A stretch of DNA of 35,969 nt, from positions 1-35,969 of the forward strand of contig JAHRFX010000052.1 in NCBI GenBank assembly GCA_019084405.1. Direction: 5' to 3'. A program made the translations under genes and the position numbers. Source of the DNA: Methanobacterium sp. (GTDB taxonomy: Archaea; Methanobacteriota; Methanobacteria; Methanobacteriales; Methanobacteriaceae). This document shows positions 8,256 to 16,555 of the stretch, piece by piece. A model generated the notes under the pieces. The model saw only the letters and a list, made by a program, of their open reading frames with translations. It was not told the origin of the DNA and searched no databases. Numbering within the stretch: the stretch's first letter is position 1; every line of letters begins with the position of its first letter.

Positions 8256-8267
8256 TTTATATATAAA
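8256..8267. promoter_or_regulatory. Palindromic TATA box between the structured element and the DUF5518 gene
   Basis: TTTATATATAAA is a perfect 12-bp palindrome. Rightward it predicts a start near 8288, about 38 nt before the DUF5518 gene. Leftward it predicts a start near 8236, at the edge of the structured element. It could serve both directions. Confidence 0.5.
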
Positions 8268-8326
8268 CTTTATTATAAAATTTATAATATTGCAAGGCCC
8301 ATATATTATCTAAAGGAGGGGTGGTA

Positions 8327-8683
8327 ATGGTAAAATGGAGTGCAGTAATTGTGGGATTTATTTTATCCCTGGTATTTCCCGGGATTATGGCCGCATTTAG
8401 TCCCGATTGGGGATCCTTTTTAGGATTACTATTGGCCGGTTTTGTAGTGGGTATAATAGTTAAAGGGGGAGCATTTAATGGTTTCTGGAATGCTTCAGTT
8501 GCAGGAGCTTTTGGTGGATTATTAAGTGCTATATTGATAACTATTCTGGGTACAGCCGCTGCTGGACTTGCAGGTTTTGCTGTAGGTGCTTTAAGTGGTT
8601 TAATACTATTTATAGGTGCTCTAATACAGTACATGGTTTCCATGGGTATTGGAGGAGCTATTGGAGCTGCCATATCCAACTAA
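8327..8683 (+). CDS. DUF5518-like small membrane protein
   Basis: The protein has 118 residues from the ATG at 8327. That start is fixed by the strong ribosome site AGGAGG at 8314-8319, 7 nt upstream; the in-frame GTG at 8321 would overlap the site. Four hydrophobic, Gly/Ala-rich helices fill almost the entire chain (roughly residues 4-24, 28-46, 52-84 and 86-112), with GAFGGLLSAILITILGTAAA near the middle. This matches DUF5518, a family of small archaeal membrane proteins of unknown function. No polar catalytic residues are evident. The gene is monocistronic. Confidence 0.75.
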   Translation: MVKWSAVIVGFILSLVFPGIMAAFSPDWGSFLGLLLAGFVVGIIVKGGAFNGFWNASVAGAFGGLLSAILITILGTAAAGLAGFAVGALSGLILFIGALIQYMVSMGIGGAIGAAISN

Positions 8684-8779
8684 TTAAACCTTTTTAGCTT
8701 TTAACTATTTTTTTTTAATTAACTTTAATACTCCGGAAACCATAGTGTTACTGAAAGTATAAAATCCCAGGAGATTGAA

Positions 8780-9307
8780 ATGAGAATTGGCGTATTATCC
8801 GACACCCACATACCCGAAAGGGCCTCTGAAATACCAGATATGGTTAAAAGTATCTTAAAAAGTGTGGATATGATCTTTCATTGTGGAGATCTAACTTCTC
8901 TGCATGTTAAAGAAGAAGTGGAATCAATAGCTCCTACCTATTGTGTGCAGGGTAACATGGACCGATATAGTGGTTTAGAACTTCCTAAAAGCAGAGTAAT
9001 TGAGATTGAAGGGATAAAAATAGGTTTAAATCATGGAGAAGTTTACCCCCGGGGGGATACTCAACAATTAAAATACATAGCCCGGGAACTGGATGTAAAA
9101 GTTTTAATCACCGGACATACCCACTGGGCTTTTATAAAAGAGATAGATGGCATCTTAATGTTAAACCCCGGGAGCGCCACCGTGCCCCGTTTATCAGATC
9201 CCACCATCATGTTACTGGAAATTGAAAAGGGTAATATTGATTCTGAAATAATTAAAGTGGGAGACCCCTGTAAATCAGTGAATTTCAAAAAAAAGGACAA
9301 TTTATAG
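8780..9307 (+). CDS. YfcE/MJ0936-type metallophosphoesterase
   Basis: This 175-residue protein carries the full calcineurin-like metal-binding set: SDTH (Asp8, His10), CGDLTS (Asp37), GNMD (Asn59), the His of LNHGE, and GHTHW near residues 113-117. The chain length and the ending (MLNPGSATVPR) match small archaeal phosphodiesterases related to MJ0936 and E. coli YfcE, which hydrolyse phosphodiesters with two metal ions. The physiological substrate is not known. AGGAGAT lies 5 nt upstream of the ATG. The next gene, rlmE, begins 21 bp after the stop, so the two are probably cotranscribed. Confidence 0.92.
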   Translation: MRIGVLSDTHIPERASEIPDMVKSILKSVDMIFHCGDLTSLHVKEEVESIAPTYCVQGNMDRYSGLELPKSRVIEIEGIKIGLNHGEVYPRGDTQQLKYIARELDVKVLITGHTHWAFIKEIDGILMLNPGSATVPRLSDPTIMLLEIEKGNIDSEIIKVGDPCKSVNFKKKDNL

Positions 9308-9328
9308 ATTAAAAAAAAGGTAATTATC

Positions 9329-9940
9329 ATGGGAAAAAGATGGCAGGTAGAGAAAAAAAAGGAGCACTACTACAAGAGTGCTAAAAAAGAGAATTATCGC
9401 TCCCGAGCTTCCTACAAACTTCAACAGTTGAATAAAAAATACAGAATTATTAAAAAAGGGGATGTGGTGGTAGATCTAGGTGCTGCTCCGGGTGGATGGT
9501 CCCAGGTAGCTCTGGAAAGAGTTGAAGAAGAGGGTAAAGTGCTGGGTGTAGATTTACAAAGGATAAAACCATTTTCTGAAGATAATTTCCACTTTATTCA
9601 GGGAGATTTTACCCAGGAGGAAATACAACAATCCATCACTGAAAAAATAGGTGGAAAAGCCGATGTTGTAATTTCAGATGCTTCCCCTTCCCTTTCTGGA
9701 ATAAAAGATATTGACCAGCTGAGGATTATGGATTTAGGGGAAACTGTTTTAAAAATCAGTGTAAATATCTTAAAAGACCAGGGTCATCTTTTAATGAAAT
9801 CATTTCAGGGCCCGGGGTATGAAGAACTTATAAAAAAATTAAAAACAGAATTTAATGTGGTAAAAACCACCAAACCGGCATCTTCTAGAAAAAAAAGTGC
9901 AGAAATGTATTTGATGGGAATGGGATTTAAGGGTTATTAG
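9329..9940 (+). CDS. rlmE: 23S rRNA 2'-O-methyltransferase RlmE (FtsJ family)
   Basis: This 203-residue protein has the FtsJ/RrmJ fold. The SAM-binding motif DLGAAPGGWSQ is at residues 49-59. The catalytic tetrad is visible as Lys30 (RASYKLQQL), Asp117 (VVISDASPSLSG), Lys157 (LLMKSFQG) and Glu192 (SAEMYL). RlmE methylates the ribose of the conserved A-loop uridine of 23S rRNA (U2552 in E. coli). AAGGTAATT precedes the ATG at a normal distance. It follows the phosphodiesterase gene by 21 bp. The TAG stop overlaps the start of a strong hairpin that probably terminates the transcript. Confidence 0.95.
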   Translation: MGKRWQVEKKKEHYYKSAKKENYRSRASYKLQQLNKKYRIIKKGDVVVDLGAAPGGWSQVALERVEEEGKVLGVDLQRIKPFSEDNFHFIQGDFTQEEIQQSITEKIGGKADVVISDASPSLSGIKDIDQLRIMDLGETVLKISVNILKDQGHLLMKSFQGPGYEELIKKLKTEFNVVKTTKPASSRKKSAEMYLMGMGFKGY

Positions 9941-9980
9941 GACTATTATTCTCCCCTAAAGATAGTGGGAAAATAAGTCC
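9940..9980. terminator. Bidirectional terminator between rlmE and the small anchored-protein gene
   Basis: The arm starting GGACTATTATTCTCCC (9940-9955) pairs with GGGAAAATAAGTCC (9967-9980), with one bulge, around an 11-nt loop. It lies between convergent genes and uses the last base of the rlmE stop. T-rich sequence follows on the right. Confidence 0.6.
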
Positions 9981-10003
9981 TTAAAAAAAGGGAAATTTTT
10001 TAC

Positions 10004-10438
10004 TTAAAATCTAGACCTTAAATCAGCTAAAGCTTGTTCTGCAGCTCTAAGTTGAGTATTGGCTATTGCAATTCTATTTTGAACTTCTTCCGCAGGTAAA
10101 TTTGCCGAAAGTGCACTTTCCACGTCCCCCACTGCCGAGCGAGCCTTTACCAGTTCTAATTCAGCAGCGACGTACTGCTTCTGAATATCGTTATTTCCAG
10201 TACGATAGGCTTCAGTTTTTGTAGAATCATAATTAACCTCCAGAGTTGAAAGATCTGTTTTCAATACAGCCAGTTGATCATAAGCAGACCCACTATCCAC
10301 ACTGGATGATATACTGGAAGATATTAAATCCACCCCAATATAGGCAAATATGAGAATGGTGGCTACTATCATCAGCACTCCCAGGACAGATATGCTCATG
10401 GAAGTGACTTTAAATAAGTTTAATCTTGATTTTTTCAT
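10004..10438 (-). CDS. Small membrane-anchored coiled-coil protein
   Basis: This 144-residue protein has basic N-terminal residues, one hydrophobic helix (about residues 12-38, SMSISVLGVLMIVATILIFA) and a Ser-rich linker. A mostly helical C-terminal region (about 55-144) has the heptad-like spacing of a coiled coil (LAVLKTDLSTLEVNYDS, AELELVKARSAVGDVESAL, AIANTQLRAAEQALADL). It is probably anchored in the membrane with the coiled coil outside. I do not recognise a family. AGGTG lies 5 nt before the ATG. The gene is divergent from mcm and convergent with rlmE. Confidence 0.7.
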   Translation of the reverse strand: MKKSRLNLFKVTSMSISVLGVLMIVATILIFAYIGVDLISSSISSSVDSGSAYDQLAVLKTDLSTLEVNYDSTKTEAYRTGNNDIQKQYVAAELELVKARSAVGDVESALSANLPAEEVQNRIAIANTQLRAAEQALADLRSRF

Positions 10439-10607
10439 AAAAACACCTGCTTAAAATGAGATTTAATAATATATTATAATTTTTTTTAGTAAATAAAACT
10501 TTATTTAACTTGTATAATGCTTTAAAAGTATTAGAATACTATTTTTTTATTATCTAATATTTATGGGTTTATAAGATTTAAATTGTAAATTTTTTTCTAG
10601 TAAATCA

Positions 10608-10618
10608 TTTATAATTAT
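10608..10618 (+). promoter_or_regulatory. Probable TATA box of mcm, with leaderless start
   Basis: TTTATAATTAT lies about 26 bp upstream of the mcm ATG, and no ribosome-binding sequence occurs at a useful distance before the ATG. The transcript would therefore begin at or very near the start codon. Confidence 0.45.
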
Positions 10619-10637
10619 AAGGTTATATATTTGTATA

Positions 10638-12638
10638 ATGACACATGCAACTGATAAAACCAAAACTTCACTGGCTAAATTTGAGGAATTTTTCTCAACC
10701 AAGTACAAAGATAACGTCTTTGAAGCTTTAGAAAAATATCCTGACCAGCGTTCAGTGGTTATAGATTATCTGGACCTGGAAATGTTTGACCCGGATTTAG
10801 CCGATCTTCTCATTGAAAAACCAGAAGAGGTTATTCGTGCTTCACAAAAAGCTATTAAAAATATAGATCCTTTACGAAAAAACGCTGATTTGAATATTAG
10901 ATTAGAAAATGTAACCAATAATATTCCCTTAAGGTTTTTAAGGAGTAAATTTATTGGAAAATTTTTATCAGTAGATGGAATTGTAAGAAAGACCGATGAA
11001 ATAAGGCCCCGGATTATTACCGCCATGTTCGAATGCCGGGGATGCATGCGTTTGCATGAAGTATCCCAATCCAGCAACATGATTGCCGAACCATCCCTGT
11101 GTTCAGATTGTGGAGGTCGTTCTTTTAGACTCCTGCAGGAAGAATCCGAATTTATGGATACTCAGACCGTTAAGGTCCAGGAACCCCTGGAAAACCTTTC
11201 AGGAGGAGAGCAGCCCCGCCAAATACTGGTGGTCCTGGAAGATGATCTGGTGGATTCTATTACCCCCGGGGATATTGTTAGGATAACCGGCACCCTGCGT
11301 ACGGTGCGGGATGAAAAAACCAGGCGATTTAAAAATTATATTTATGGTAATTTCATTGAACACTTAGAACAGGAATTTGAAGAACTATTGCTATCTCCTG
11401 AAGATGAAGTAAATATCAAGGAACTATCCCGGGACGAACACATATATGAAAAAATAATAAAATCCACTGCACCCTCGATTCACGGGTATCGTGATGTTAA
11501 AGAAGCTATTGCCCTGCAATTATTTGGTGGTTCTGGAAAAGAACTGGAAGATAAGACTCGTTTAAGAGGAGATATACATATTCTAATTGTAGGGGATCCA
11601 GGTATTGGTAAGTCCCAGATGCTTAAATACGTTTCAAAATTAGCTCCCCGTGGTATCTACACCAGTGGTAAAGGTACCAGTGGGGTGGGTTTAACTGCTG
11701 CTGCAGTAAGAGATGAATTGGGAGGATGGTCTCTGGAAGCAGGTGCACTGGTATTAGGGGACCGGGGAAATGTTTGTGTGGATGAGCTGGACAAGATGAG
11801 GGAAGAAGACCGTTCTGCTATTCACGAAGCTTTAGAGCAGCAGACCATATCCATAGCCAAGGCAGGTATTATGGCCACCCTTAATTCACGTTGTTCTGTT
11901 TTAGCAGCTGCTAACCCTAAATTTGGTCGTTTTGATAGTTTCAAATCCCTGGCAGAACAAATTGAACTGCCCTCTACCATTTTATCTCGTTTTGATTTGA
12001 TTTTTGTGGTGGAAGATAAGCCAGATGTGGAAAAAGACCGTGCTCTGGCCCGTCACATATTAAGTATCCACAAAGAAGATTCCATGCTCTATGAAATTGA
12101 TCCGGAGTTATTAAGAAAATATATTGCCTATGCTCGGAGACACAGCCACCCGGTGTTAACCGAAGGTGCTATGGATGTTCTGGAAGAATTTTATGTATCC
12201 ATGCGTAGCAGTGCTACTGATGAAGAATCACCAGTTCCCATTACTGCCCGACAATTAGAGGCCATAATCCGTCTTTCAGAAGCCAGTGCCAAAATAAAAC
12301 TCAAAAGTGTGGTAGAAGCAGATGATGCTAAAAAAGCCATTAAATTACAGCAGGCCTGTCTAAAACAAGTCGGATATGACCCTGAAACAGGTAAAATAGA
12401 CATTGATAAGGTGGAAGGTAGGCCGCCTAAATCAGAGCGGGATAAATTCCGTATCCTGGTGGAAGTTATTAAGGAACTGGAAGAGGAATATAATGGTAAG
12501 GCACCTACCAATATTCTTATATCAGAGATGGGAGATAGATACACTGTAAGCCCCGAAAAAGTAGAGGAACTGGTAAGGGTCCTTAAACATAAAGGAGTAA
12601 TATTCGAGCCTACAAGAGGATATCTTAAAGTAGTTTAA
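10638..12638 (+). CDS. mcm: Replicative DNA helicase MCM
   Basis: This 666-residue protein has the archaeal MCM order: an N-terminal helical domain, a zinc motif (CRGC near 132-135 and CSDC near 154-157), an OB-fold beta-hairpin region, and the AAA+ motor. Walker A is GDPGIGKS at 319-326, Walker B is VCVDELDKM near 381-389, and the arginine finger is in LSRFDLIF near 451-458. A winged-helix tail ends the chain. MCM forms hexamers or double hexamers that unwind DNA 3'-5' ahead of the fork. The length equals that of the Methanothermobacter enzyme. It is followed by aIF2-beta, an arrangement I recall from related methanogens. A leaderless start is likely. Confidence 0.98.
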   Translation: MTHATDKTKTSLAKFEEFFSTKYKDNVFEALEKYPDQRSVVIDYLDLEMFDPDLADLLIEKPEEVIRASQKAIKNIDPLRKNADLNIRLENVTNNIPLRFLRSKFIGKFLSVDGIVRKTDEIRPRIITAMFECRGCMRLHEVSQSSNMIAEPSLCSDCGGRSFRLLQEESEFMDTQTVKVQEPLENLSGGEQPRQILVVLEDDLVDSITPGDIVRITGTLRTVRDEKTRRFKNYIYGNFIEHLEQEFEELLLSPEDEVNIKELSRDEHIYEKIIKSTAPSIHGYRDVKEAIALQLFGGSGKELEDKTRLRGDIHILIVGDPGIGKSQMLKYVSKLAPRGIYTSGKGTSGVGLTAAAVRDELGGWSLEAGALVLGDRGNVCVDELDKMREEDRSAIHEALEQQTISIAKAGIMATLNSRCSVLAAANPKFGRFDSFKSLAEQIELPSTILSRFDLIFVVEDKPDVEKDRALARHILSIHKEDSMLYEIDPELLRKYIAYARRHSHPVLTEGAMDVLEEFYVSMRSSATDEESPVPITARQLEAIIRLSEASAKIKLKSVVEADDAKKAIKLQQACLKQVGYDPETGKIDIDKVEGRPPKSERDKFRILVEVIKELEEEYNGKAPTNILISEMGDRYTVSPEKVEELVRVLKHKGVIFEPTRGYLKVV

Positions 12639-12661
12639 TTCCTTTTTAAACTTTTAAAGAA

Positions 12662-12709
12662 TTTAAGGGCAATTTATTATCATAGAACCTTATTTTAAGG
12701 GTAATTTAT
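12662..12709. repeat. Short direct repeat upstream of aIF2-beta
   Basis: TTTAAGGGCAATTTAT (12662-12677) and TTTAAGGGTAATTTAT (12694-12709) match at 15 of 16 positions, start-to-start 32 bp (about three helical turns). They lie between mcm and the aIF2-beta gene, upstream of its likely promoter, and could be regulator half-sites. Confidence 0.4.
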
Positions 12710-12802
12710 GCTAAAAAATTACAGGGTTTTTTTATAAAATCCGGTTATAAGTTTAATTCCGGGAATATTCTATTCCCCACTATGTTATTATGGAGGTATA
12801 TT

Positions 12803-13210
12803 ATGTCAGATTATGAAAACTTATTAGAACGGGCCATTGATCAATTACCACCTGAAGTATTTGAAACCAAGCGTTTCAGTGTTCCTAAAGCTTATTCTGT
12901 GATTCAGGGAAACCGGACCTTTATTCAAAATTTCAGGGAAATTGCTGATGATCTAAACCGGGACCCTCAACACCTTTTAAAATTCCTTTTAAGAGAACTG
13001 GGTACAGCAGGTAACCTGGAAGGTGGAAGGGCCATTATGCAAGGTAAATTTACTCATTACCTGATTAACGAAAGGGTTGAAGATTATGTGCAGAAATTTG
13101 TAATGTGCCATGAGTGTAACCGGCCAGATACCCGGATTATAAGGGAAGACAGGATTTTCATTCTCAAATGTGAGGCCTGTGGTGCTAAAGCTCCTTTAAA
13201 GACCTTATAA
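12803..13210 (+). CDS. Translation initiation factor aIF2 subunit beta
   Basis: This is a 135-residue protein from the ATG at 12803, chosen because GGAGGT at 12792-12797 sits 5 nt upstream; an in-frame upstream ATG would place the ribosome site inside the gene. The fold order is as expected: an N-terminal helix, the alpha/beta core (RTFIQNFREIADDLNRDPQH, LLRELGTAGNLEGGRAIMQG) and a C-terminal zinc ribbon with CHEC and CEAC. With the alpha and gamma subunits it delivers initiator Met-tRNA to the small ribosomal subunit. It lies between mcm and nmd3, and a hairpin plus T-run follows. Confidence 0.96.
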   Translation: MSDYENLLERAIDQLPPEVFETKRFSVPKAYSVIQGNRTFIQNFREIADDLNRDPQHLLKFLLRELGTAGNLEGGRAIMQGKFTHYLINERVEDYVQKFVMCHECNRPDTRIIREDRIFILKCEACGAKAPLKTL

Positions 13211-13241
13211 TTCAAAAAGATGAAAATAAGATATTCATTAA

Positions 13242-13283
13242 TTACAGGCAGATTTTTTTTAAATCAAGTCCTGTAACTTTTTT
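13242..13283 (+). terminator. Hairpin and T-run after aIF2-beta
   Basis: TTACAGG (13242-13248) pairs with CCTGTAA (13270-13276). An inner GATTT/AAATC stem extends it, and CTTTTTT follows directly. The layout resembles an intrinsic terminator for the aIF2-beta transcript, just upstream of nmd3. Confidence 0.55.
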
Positions 13284-13307
13284 ATAAATTTTTTAAGGTA
13301 ATTATAT

Positions 13308-14366
13308 ATGTTTTGTCCCCAATGCGGTAGTTCCGATACACAGTTAGTTGAAGGACTATGTAAAACTTGTTTTTTGAAAGAATTCTATCTTTTGAAGTTG
13401 GAAAGTGAAATAGTAGTAACTCTATGCACCTCCTGTCACTCCCAGATTCAGGAAGGAAAGTGGAGAGAATTAGGTTTACCTGAAGAGGAAATCATTTATC
13501 AGGCCCTGGAGGAAAATATCCAGATATCCCCGCTGGTTGAAAAATCAGAAATAGATTTAGAAATCATTCACAGGAGAGGCTCTCTGGCAGATTGCATGGT
13601 TATAGCAAAAGGAGTAGTTTTTGGTGAAGAAATTACTCAAGAATATAAAACCACAGTCCGTTTGAATAAAACAGTGTGCCCGGATTGTAGTAAAATTGCT
13701 TCCGGTTATTTTGAATCGGTTATCCAGTTAAGGGCAGATGATAGACCTCTTTCTCCGGGAGAAATAGTCCTTGCTGATCAGATTATAGCGGATAACTTGA
13801 ATCGCCTTGAAAAAAAGAACAGACTGGCCTATATCACCCAGAGAATTGTCATGAAAGAAGGAATTGATTACTATATCGGTTCTCAAAAAGTAGCAAAAAA
13901 GCTGGTCAATAAACTCAGGGATCATCTGGGAGGTTTAGTAAAGGAATCACCCCGGCTTATGGGGCAGGATAAATCTACTGGAAAGGGACTTTATCGTACC
14001 TGGATATCTTTACGCCTCCCCCAATTTAGTATAGATGATTTTATCCAGTATAATGATCGTTTAGCACAGTTAACATCCCTGGATTCCCGAAAAATAATAG
14101 TCCGTGATTTGATTAGCCGGGAAAAATTTAGTATACTGTGGAAGGATTATGTTAACATTAAATTGGTGGGCCACCTGGAAGATATTCAAAAAACAACCCT
14201 CACTTCCAAAACACCCCATTCTATTCAGATATTACATCCCACCACCTTTGAACCAATAGACATGGAAATTAATCCTGATTATGATAAGTTAAGTATCGGT
14301 GATGAAGTGGATGTACTGGAATTAGAAGGAAAAATCTACATCATTTTAGGAAAGGTAATGAAGTGA
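13308..14366 (+). CDS. nmd3: Nmd3-family ribosome-associated protein
   Basis: This 352-residue protein begins with two zinc motifs typical of the NMD3 N-terminal domain: CPQC/CKTC (residues 3-6, 19-22) and CTSC/CPDC (about 41-44, 125-128). An eIF5A-like/OB-type domain follows (ARENL-like strands around 150-260, then HPTTFEPIDMEI and GDEVDVLELEGKIYIILG at the end). In eukaryotes Nmd3 is the 60S export adaptor; archaeal homologues lack the export tail and are thought to act in large-subunit maturation. AAGGTAA precedes the ATG by about 8 nt. The position after aIF2-beta fits a translation gene cluster. Confidence 0.93.
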   Translation: MFCPQCGSSDTQLVEGLCKTCFLKEFYLLKLESEIVVTLCTSCHSQIQEGKWRELGLPEEEIIYQALEENIQISPLVEKSEIDLEIIHRRGSLADCMVIAKGVVFGEEITQEYKTTVRLNKTVCPDCSKIASGYFESVIQLRADDRPLSPGEIVLADQIIADNLNRLEKKNRLAYITQRIVMKEGIDYYIGSQKVAKKLVNKLRDHLGGLVKESPRLMGQDKSTGKGLYRTWISLRLPQFSIDDFIQYNDRLAQLTSLDSRKIIVRDLISREKFSILWKDYVNIKLVGHLEDIQKTTLTSKTPHSIQILHPTTFEPIDMEINPDYDKLSIGDEVDVLELEGKIYIILGKVMK

Positions 14367-14374
14367 AATAAAAG

Positions 14375-14445
14375 AAATCTATATCCTCTTTTAAAGTATG
14401 AACTAAATAAAAATCTATATCCTGTTTTAAAAGCAATAAACTAAA
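14375..14445. repeat. Imperfect tandem repeat downstream of nmd3
   Basis: AAATCTATATCCTCTTTTAA at 14375 recurs as AAATCTATATCCTGTTTTAA at 14411. Each is followed by a diverged version of the same tail ending AACTAAA/AAACTAAA, giving a period of 36 bp. It looks like a recent small duplication of the 3' untranslated end of nmd3. Confidence 0.5.
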
Positions 14446-14587
14446 ACATATATCATCTCATGAAAATATTAAATGCAGTAATTATAATTTAAATAATATA
14501 TTCATGTTAAATAGATATAAAAAGATTTTAATCATTTTTAATAGAATTTAATAACTTTAATATGGAATTTAAAATAATGGTGATTAC

Positions 14588-15562
14588 ATGGACCTGGAAT
14601 CAAAGATGGAACTGATAAGTGAGGGAACCCTGGAAGTCATAAGTCCAGAAGAACTGGAAAAAAAATTAGGTAAAGAAAATCCAGTGGCCTATATTGGGTA
14701 TGAACCTTCTGGAAAAATCCATCTAGGGCATGCCATTACCGTGATGAAAATGATAGACCTCCAGAAGGCAGGTTTTAAAATTAAGATTCTTTTAGCAGAT
14801 TATCATGCATATTTAAATGGAAAAGGCAGTTTGGAAGAAATTAAAGATGTAGCCCAATACAATAAACATTGTTTTTTAGCTTTAGGGCTTTCAAATGACA
14901 CAGAATTCGTTTTAGGATCCAGTTTCCAGACTAAAAAAGAATATACTGATCAGGTGTACCAGCTAGCCATTTTAATCACCCTGGTTCGGGCTAAAAGAAG
15001 TATGGCTCAAATTTCAAGAGATTCGGAAGACCATAAAGTGGCAGAAGTGATTTATCCCCTGATGCAGGTGGTGGATATGGTATCTTTAGAAGCAGATTTA
15101 GCTTTAGGCGGTATGGAACAAAGGAAAATCCACATGCTGGCCCGGGAAAATCTACCCCGTCTAAATCAGGAAGCACCGGTTTGCATACACACCCCTCTTT
15201 TGCATGGTACCGATGGTAGTGATAAGATGTCCTCCAGTAAGGGTAATTTTATTGCCATTGACGATTCACCCTCTGAAATTAAGAAGAAGCTGAAAAAAAG
15301 TTACTGCCCTGCCCAGGAAGTTGAGGGAAATCCCATATTAGAAATGGCCCGGCACTTCATCTTTAGAGAAAATGAGCACATACTAATCAAAAGACCTGAA
15401 AAATTCGGAGGGGACCTGAAGCTATCCTATCTGGAACTGGTTGAGAGGTATGAAGCAGGGGATTTGCATCCTCTGGATCTTAAAAATTCGGTGGGTGAGT
15501 ATTTAATTGATATTCTAGCACCAGTTAGAAAGTATATGGAAAAAAATTATTCTAATAAATAA
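14588..15562 (+). CDS. tyrS: Tyrosyl-tRNA synthetase
   Basis: This 324-residue class I synthetase is of the short archaeal/eukaryotic TyrRS type. The HIGH-like motif is HLGH at residues 45-48, in YEPSGKIHLGHA, and the KMSKS motif is KMSSS at 213-217. The tyrosine pocket region includes LLADYHAYLNGKGSLEE and YPLMQVVDM. It attaches tyrosine to tRNA-Tyr. The bacterial S4-like C-terminal domain is absent, as expected for archaea. GGTGATT lies just before the ATG. A 65-residue conserved protein follows 31 bp downstream with its own ribosome site and is probably cotranscribed. Confidence 0.97.
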   Translation: MDLESKMELISEGTLEVISPEELEKKLGKENPVAYIGYEPSGKIHLGHAITVMKMIDLQKAGFKIKILLADYHAYLNGKGSLEEIKDVAQYNKHCFLALGLSNDTEFVLGSSFQTKKEYTDQVYQLAILITLVRAKRSMAQISRDSEDHKVAEVIYPLMQVVDMVSLEADLALGGMEQRKIHMLARENLPRLNQEAPVCIHTPLLHGTDGSDKMSSSKGNFIAIDDSPSEIKKKLKKSYCPAQEVEGNPILEMARHFIFRENEHILIKRPEKFGGDLKLSYLELVERYEAGDLHPLDLKNSVGEYLIDILAPVRKYMEKNYSNK

Positions 15563-15593
15563 AACTTAATTCGTTAAATAGTCAGGTGATAAT

Positions 15594-15791
15594 ATGTTGC
15601 ATGAAATGAGAATCCCCCCAGGAGTAACCGGATTGATCATGGCAGAAGTTATGGAAAACTATAAAGTAGAGATGGTTCATACTGATTACGGCCCTATGTT
15701 ACAAGGAGAAGTAAAAGAACTGGAAAAAGTTAGAGATTTTTTAGTTAAAGCCCTTAACGAGAGAATAAATGAATTAGAAAATAAAAAATAA
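15594..15791 (+). CDS. Small conserved protein of unknown function
   Basis: This 65-residue protein is well supported as a gene by AGGTGAT 5 nt before the ATG and its position 31 bp after tyrS. It is a short alpha/beta protein: residues 1-20 (MRIPPGVTGLIMAEVME), a strand YKVEMVHTDYGPMLQGEV, and a charged C-terminal helix (KELEKVRDFLVKALNERI). There are no Cys, membrane segments or catalytic motifs. I do not recognise a named family. Cotranscription with tyrS hints at a translation-related or methanogen-specific role, but this is only context. A T8 run follows before the convergent tmk gene. Confidence 0.75.
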   Translation: MLHEMRIPPGVTGLIMAEVMENYKVEMVHTDYGPMLQGEVKELEKVRDFLVKALNERINELENKK

Positions 15792-15841
15792 TTATTTTCT
15801 GGATTTTAAAATTCTCTTTTTTTTAAAAAGTGCTCTATTTA

Positions 15842-16438
15842 TTATAAGATACCGGTATCACAGATACCCAGATGAGGGGCAACTACTTTTTTTATATTTC
15901 TGTGAACCATGTTTATTCCTGTATTGGCATTTATAACAAAAAAATCATGTTTTTTGGCTATTTCCAGGTATTTAGCCCTTACTTCCTCTAAAAAAGATTT
16001 TTTTTCAAATTGATCATGGCTCTGGCAGCGGGAAACTGCAGTATCCACCTCGATATCCAGGAGTAAAACCAGATCTGGTTTTCGAATATAGTGATTTATT
16101 TCATTTATCCACGAAGCAGGGCTTTGATAAACCATACTGGAATAAAAGCAGCGATCTGCGATAATTATTTTATTTTTATTTTCTTCCTGCTGAATTTTAT
16201 CCATTAAAAGCATACGATCAGCTGCAAAAAGTAAACCCAGAACTTTTTGAAAATGAGAGTCAGTTGCATTCGGTTCCTGCAGCATTTCCCTTATTAAAAT
16301 TCCCACCGGAGATGAAGTAGGTTCCACCACCTTTTCCACCGTATGGCCCGTTTGTTTTAACCATTTTTCCAGGAGTTCTATCTGGGTAGATTTCCCGGAA
16401 CCATCTATTCCCTCCAGACAAATATACATAAACTTCAT
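15842..16438 (-). CDS. tmk: Thymidylate kinase
   Basis: This 198-residue P-loop kinase has Walker A GIDGSGKST at residues 10-18, the dTMP-binding ADRCFYSSMVYQ motif (the DR pair near 93-94) and DLVLLLDIEVDTAVSR near 127-142. It phosphorylates dTMP to dTDP for DNA synthesis. The length is normal for the family. No ribosome site precedes the first ATG, so the message may be leaderless or begin at Met4 (MYICLEG). It is divergent from the REC-PAS-GAF gene and convergent with the small tyrS-linked gene. Confidence 0.93.
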   Translation of the reverse strand: MKFMYICLEGIDGSGKSTQIELLEKWLKQTGHTVEKVVEPTSSPVGILIREMLQEPNATDSHFQKVLGLLFAADRMLLMDKIQQEENKNKIIIADRCFYSSMVYQSPASWINEINHYIRKPDLVLLLDIEVDTAVSRCQSHDQFEKKSFLEEVRAKYLEIAKKHDFFVINANTGINMVHRNIKKVVAPHLGICDTGIL

Positions 16439-16555
16439 TTAGCTTACATTATAAAAATAAGTTATCATATGCTAAATTCAAAGAATACTTATAAAAGCTA
16501 ATTAGTTCAAATATTATTCAAGATAAGGCTTACGAAATGGTTTATGAGGTGGAGC

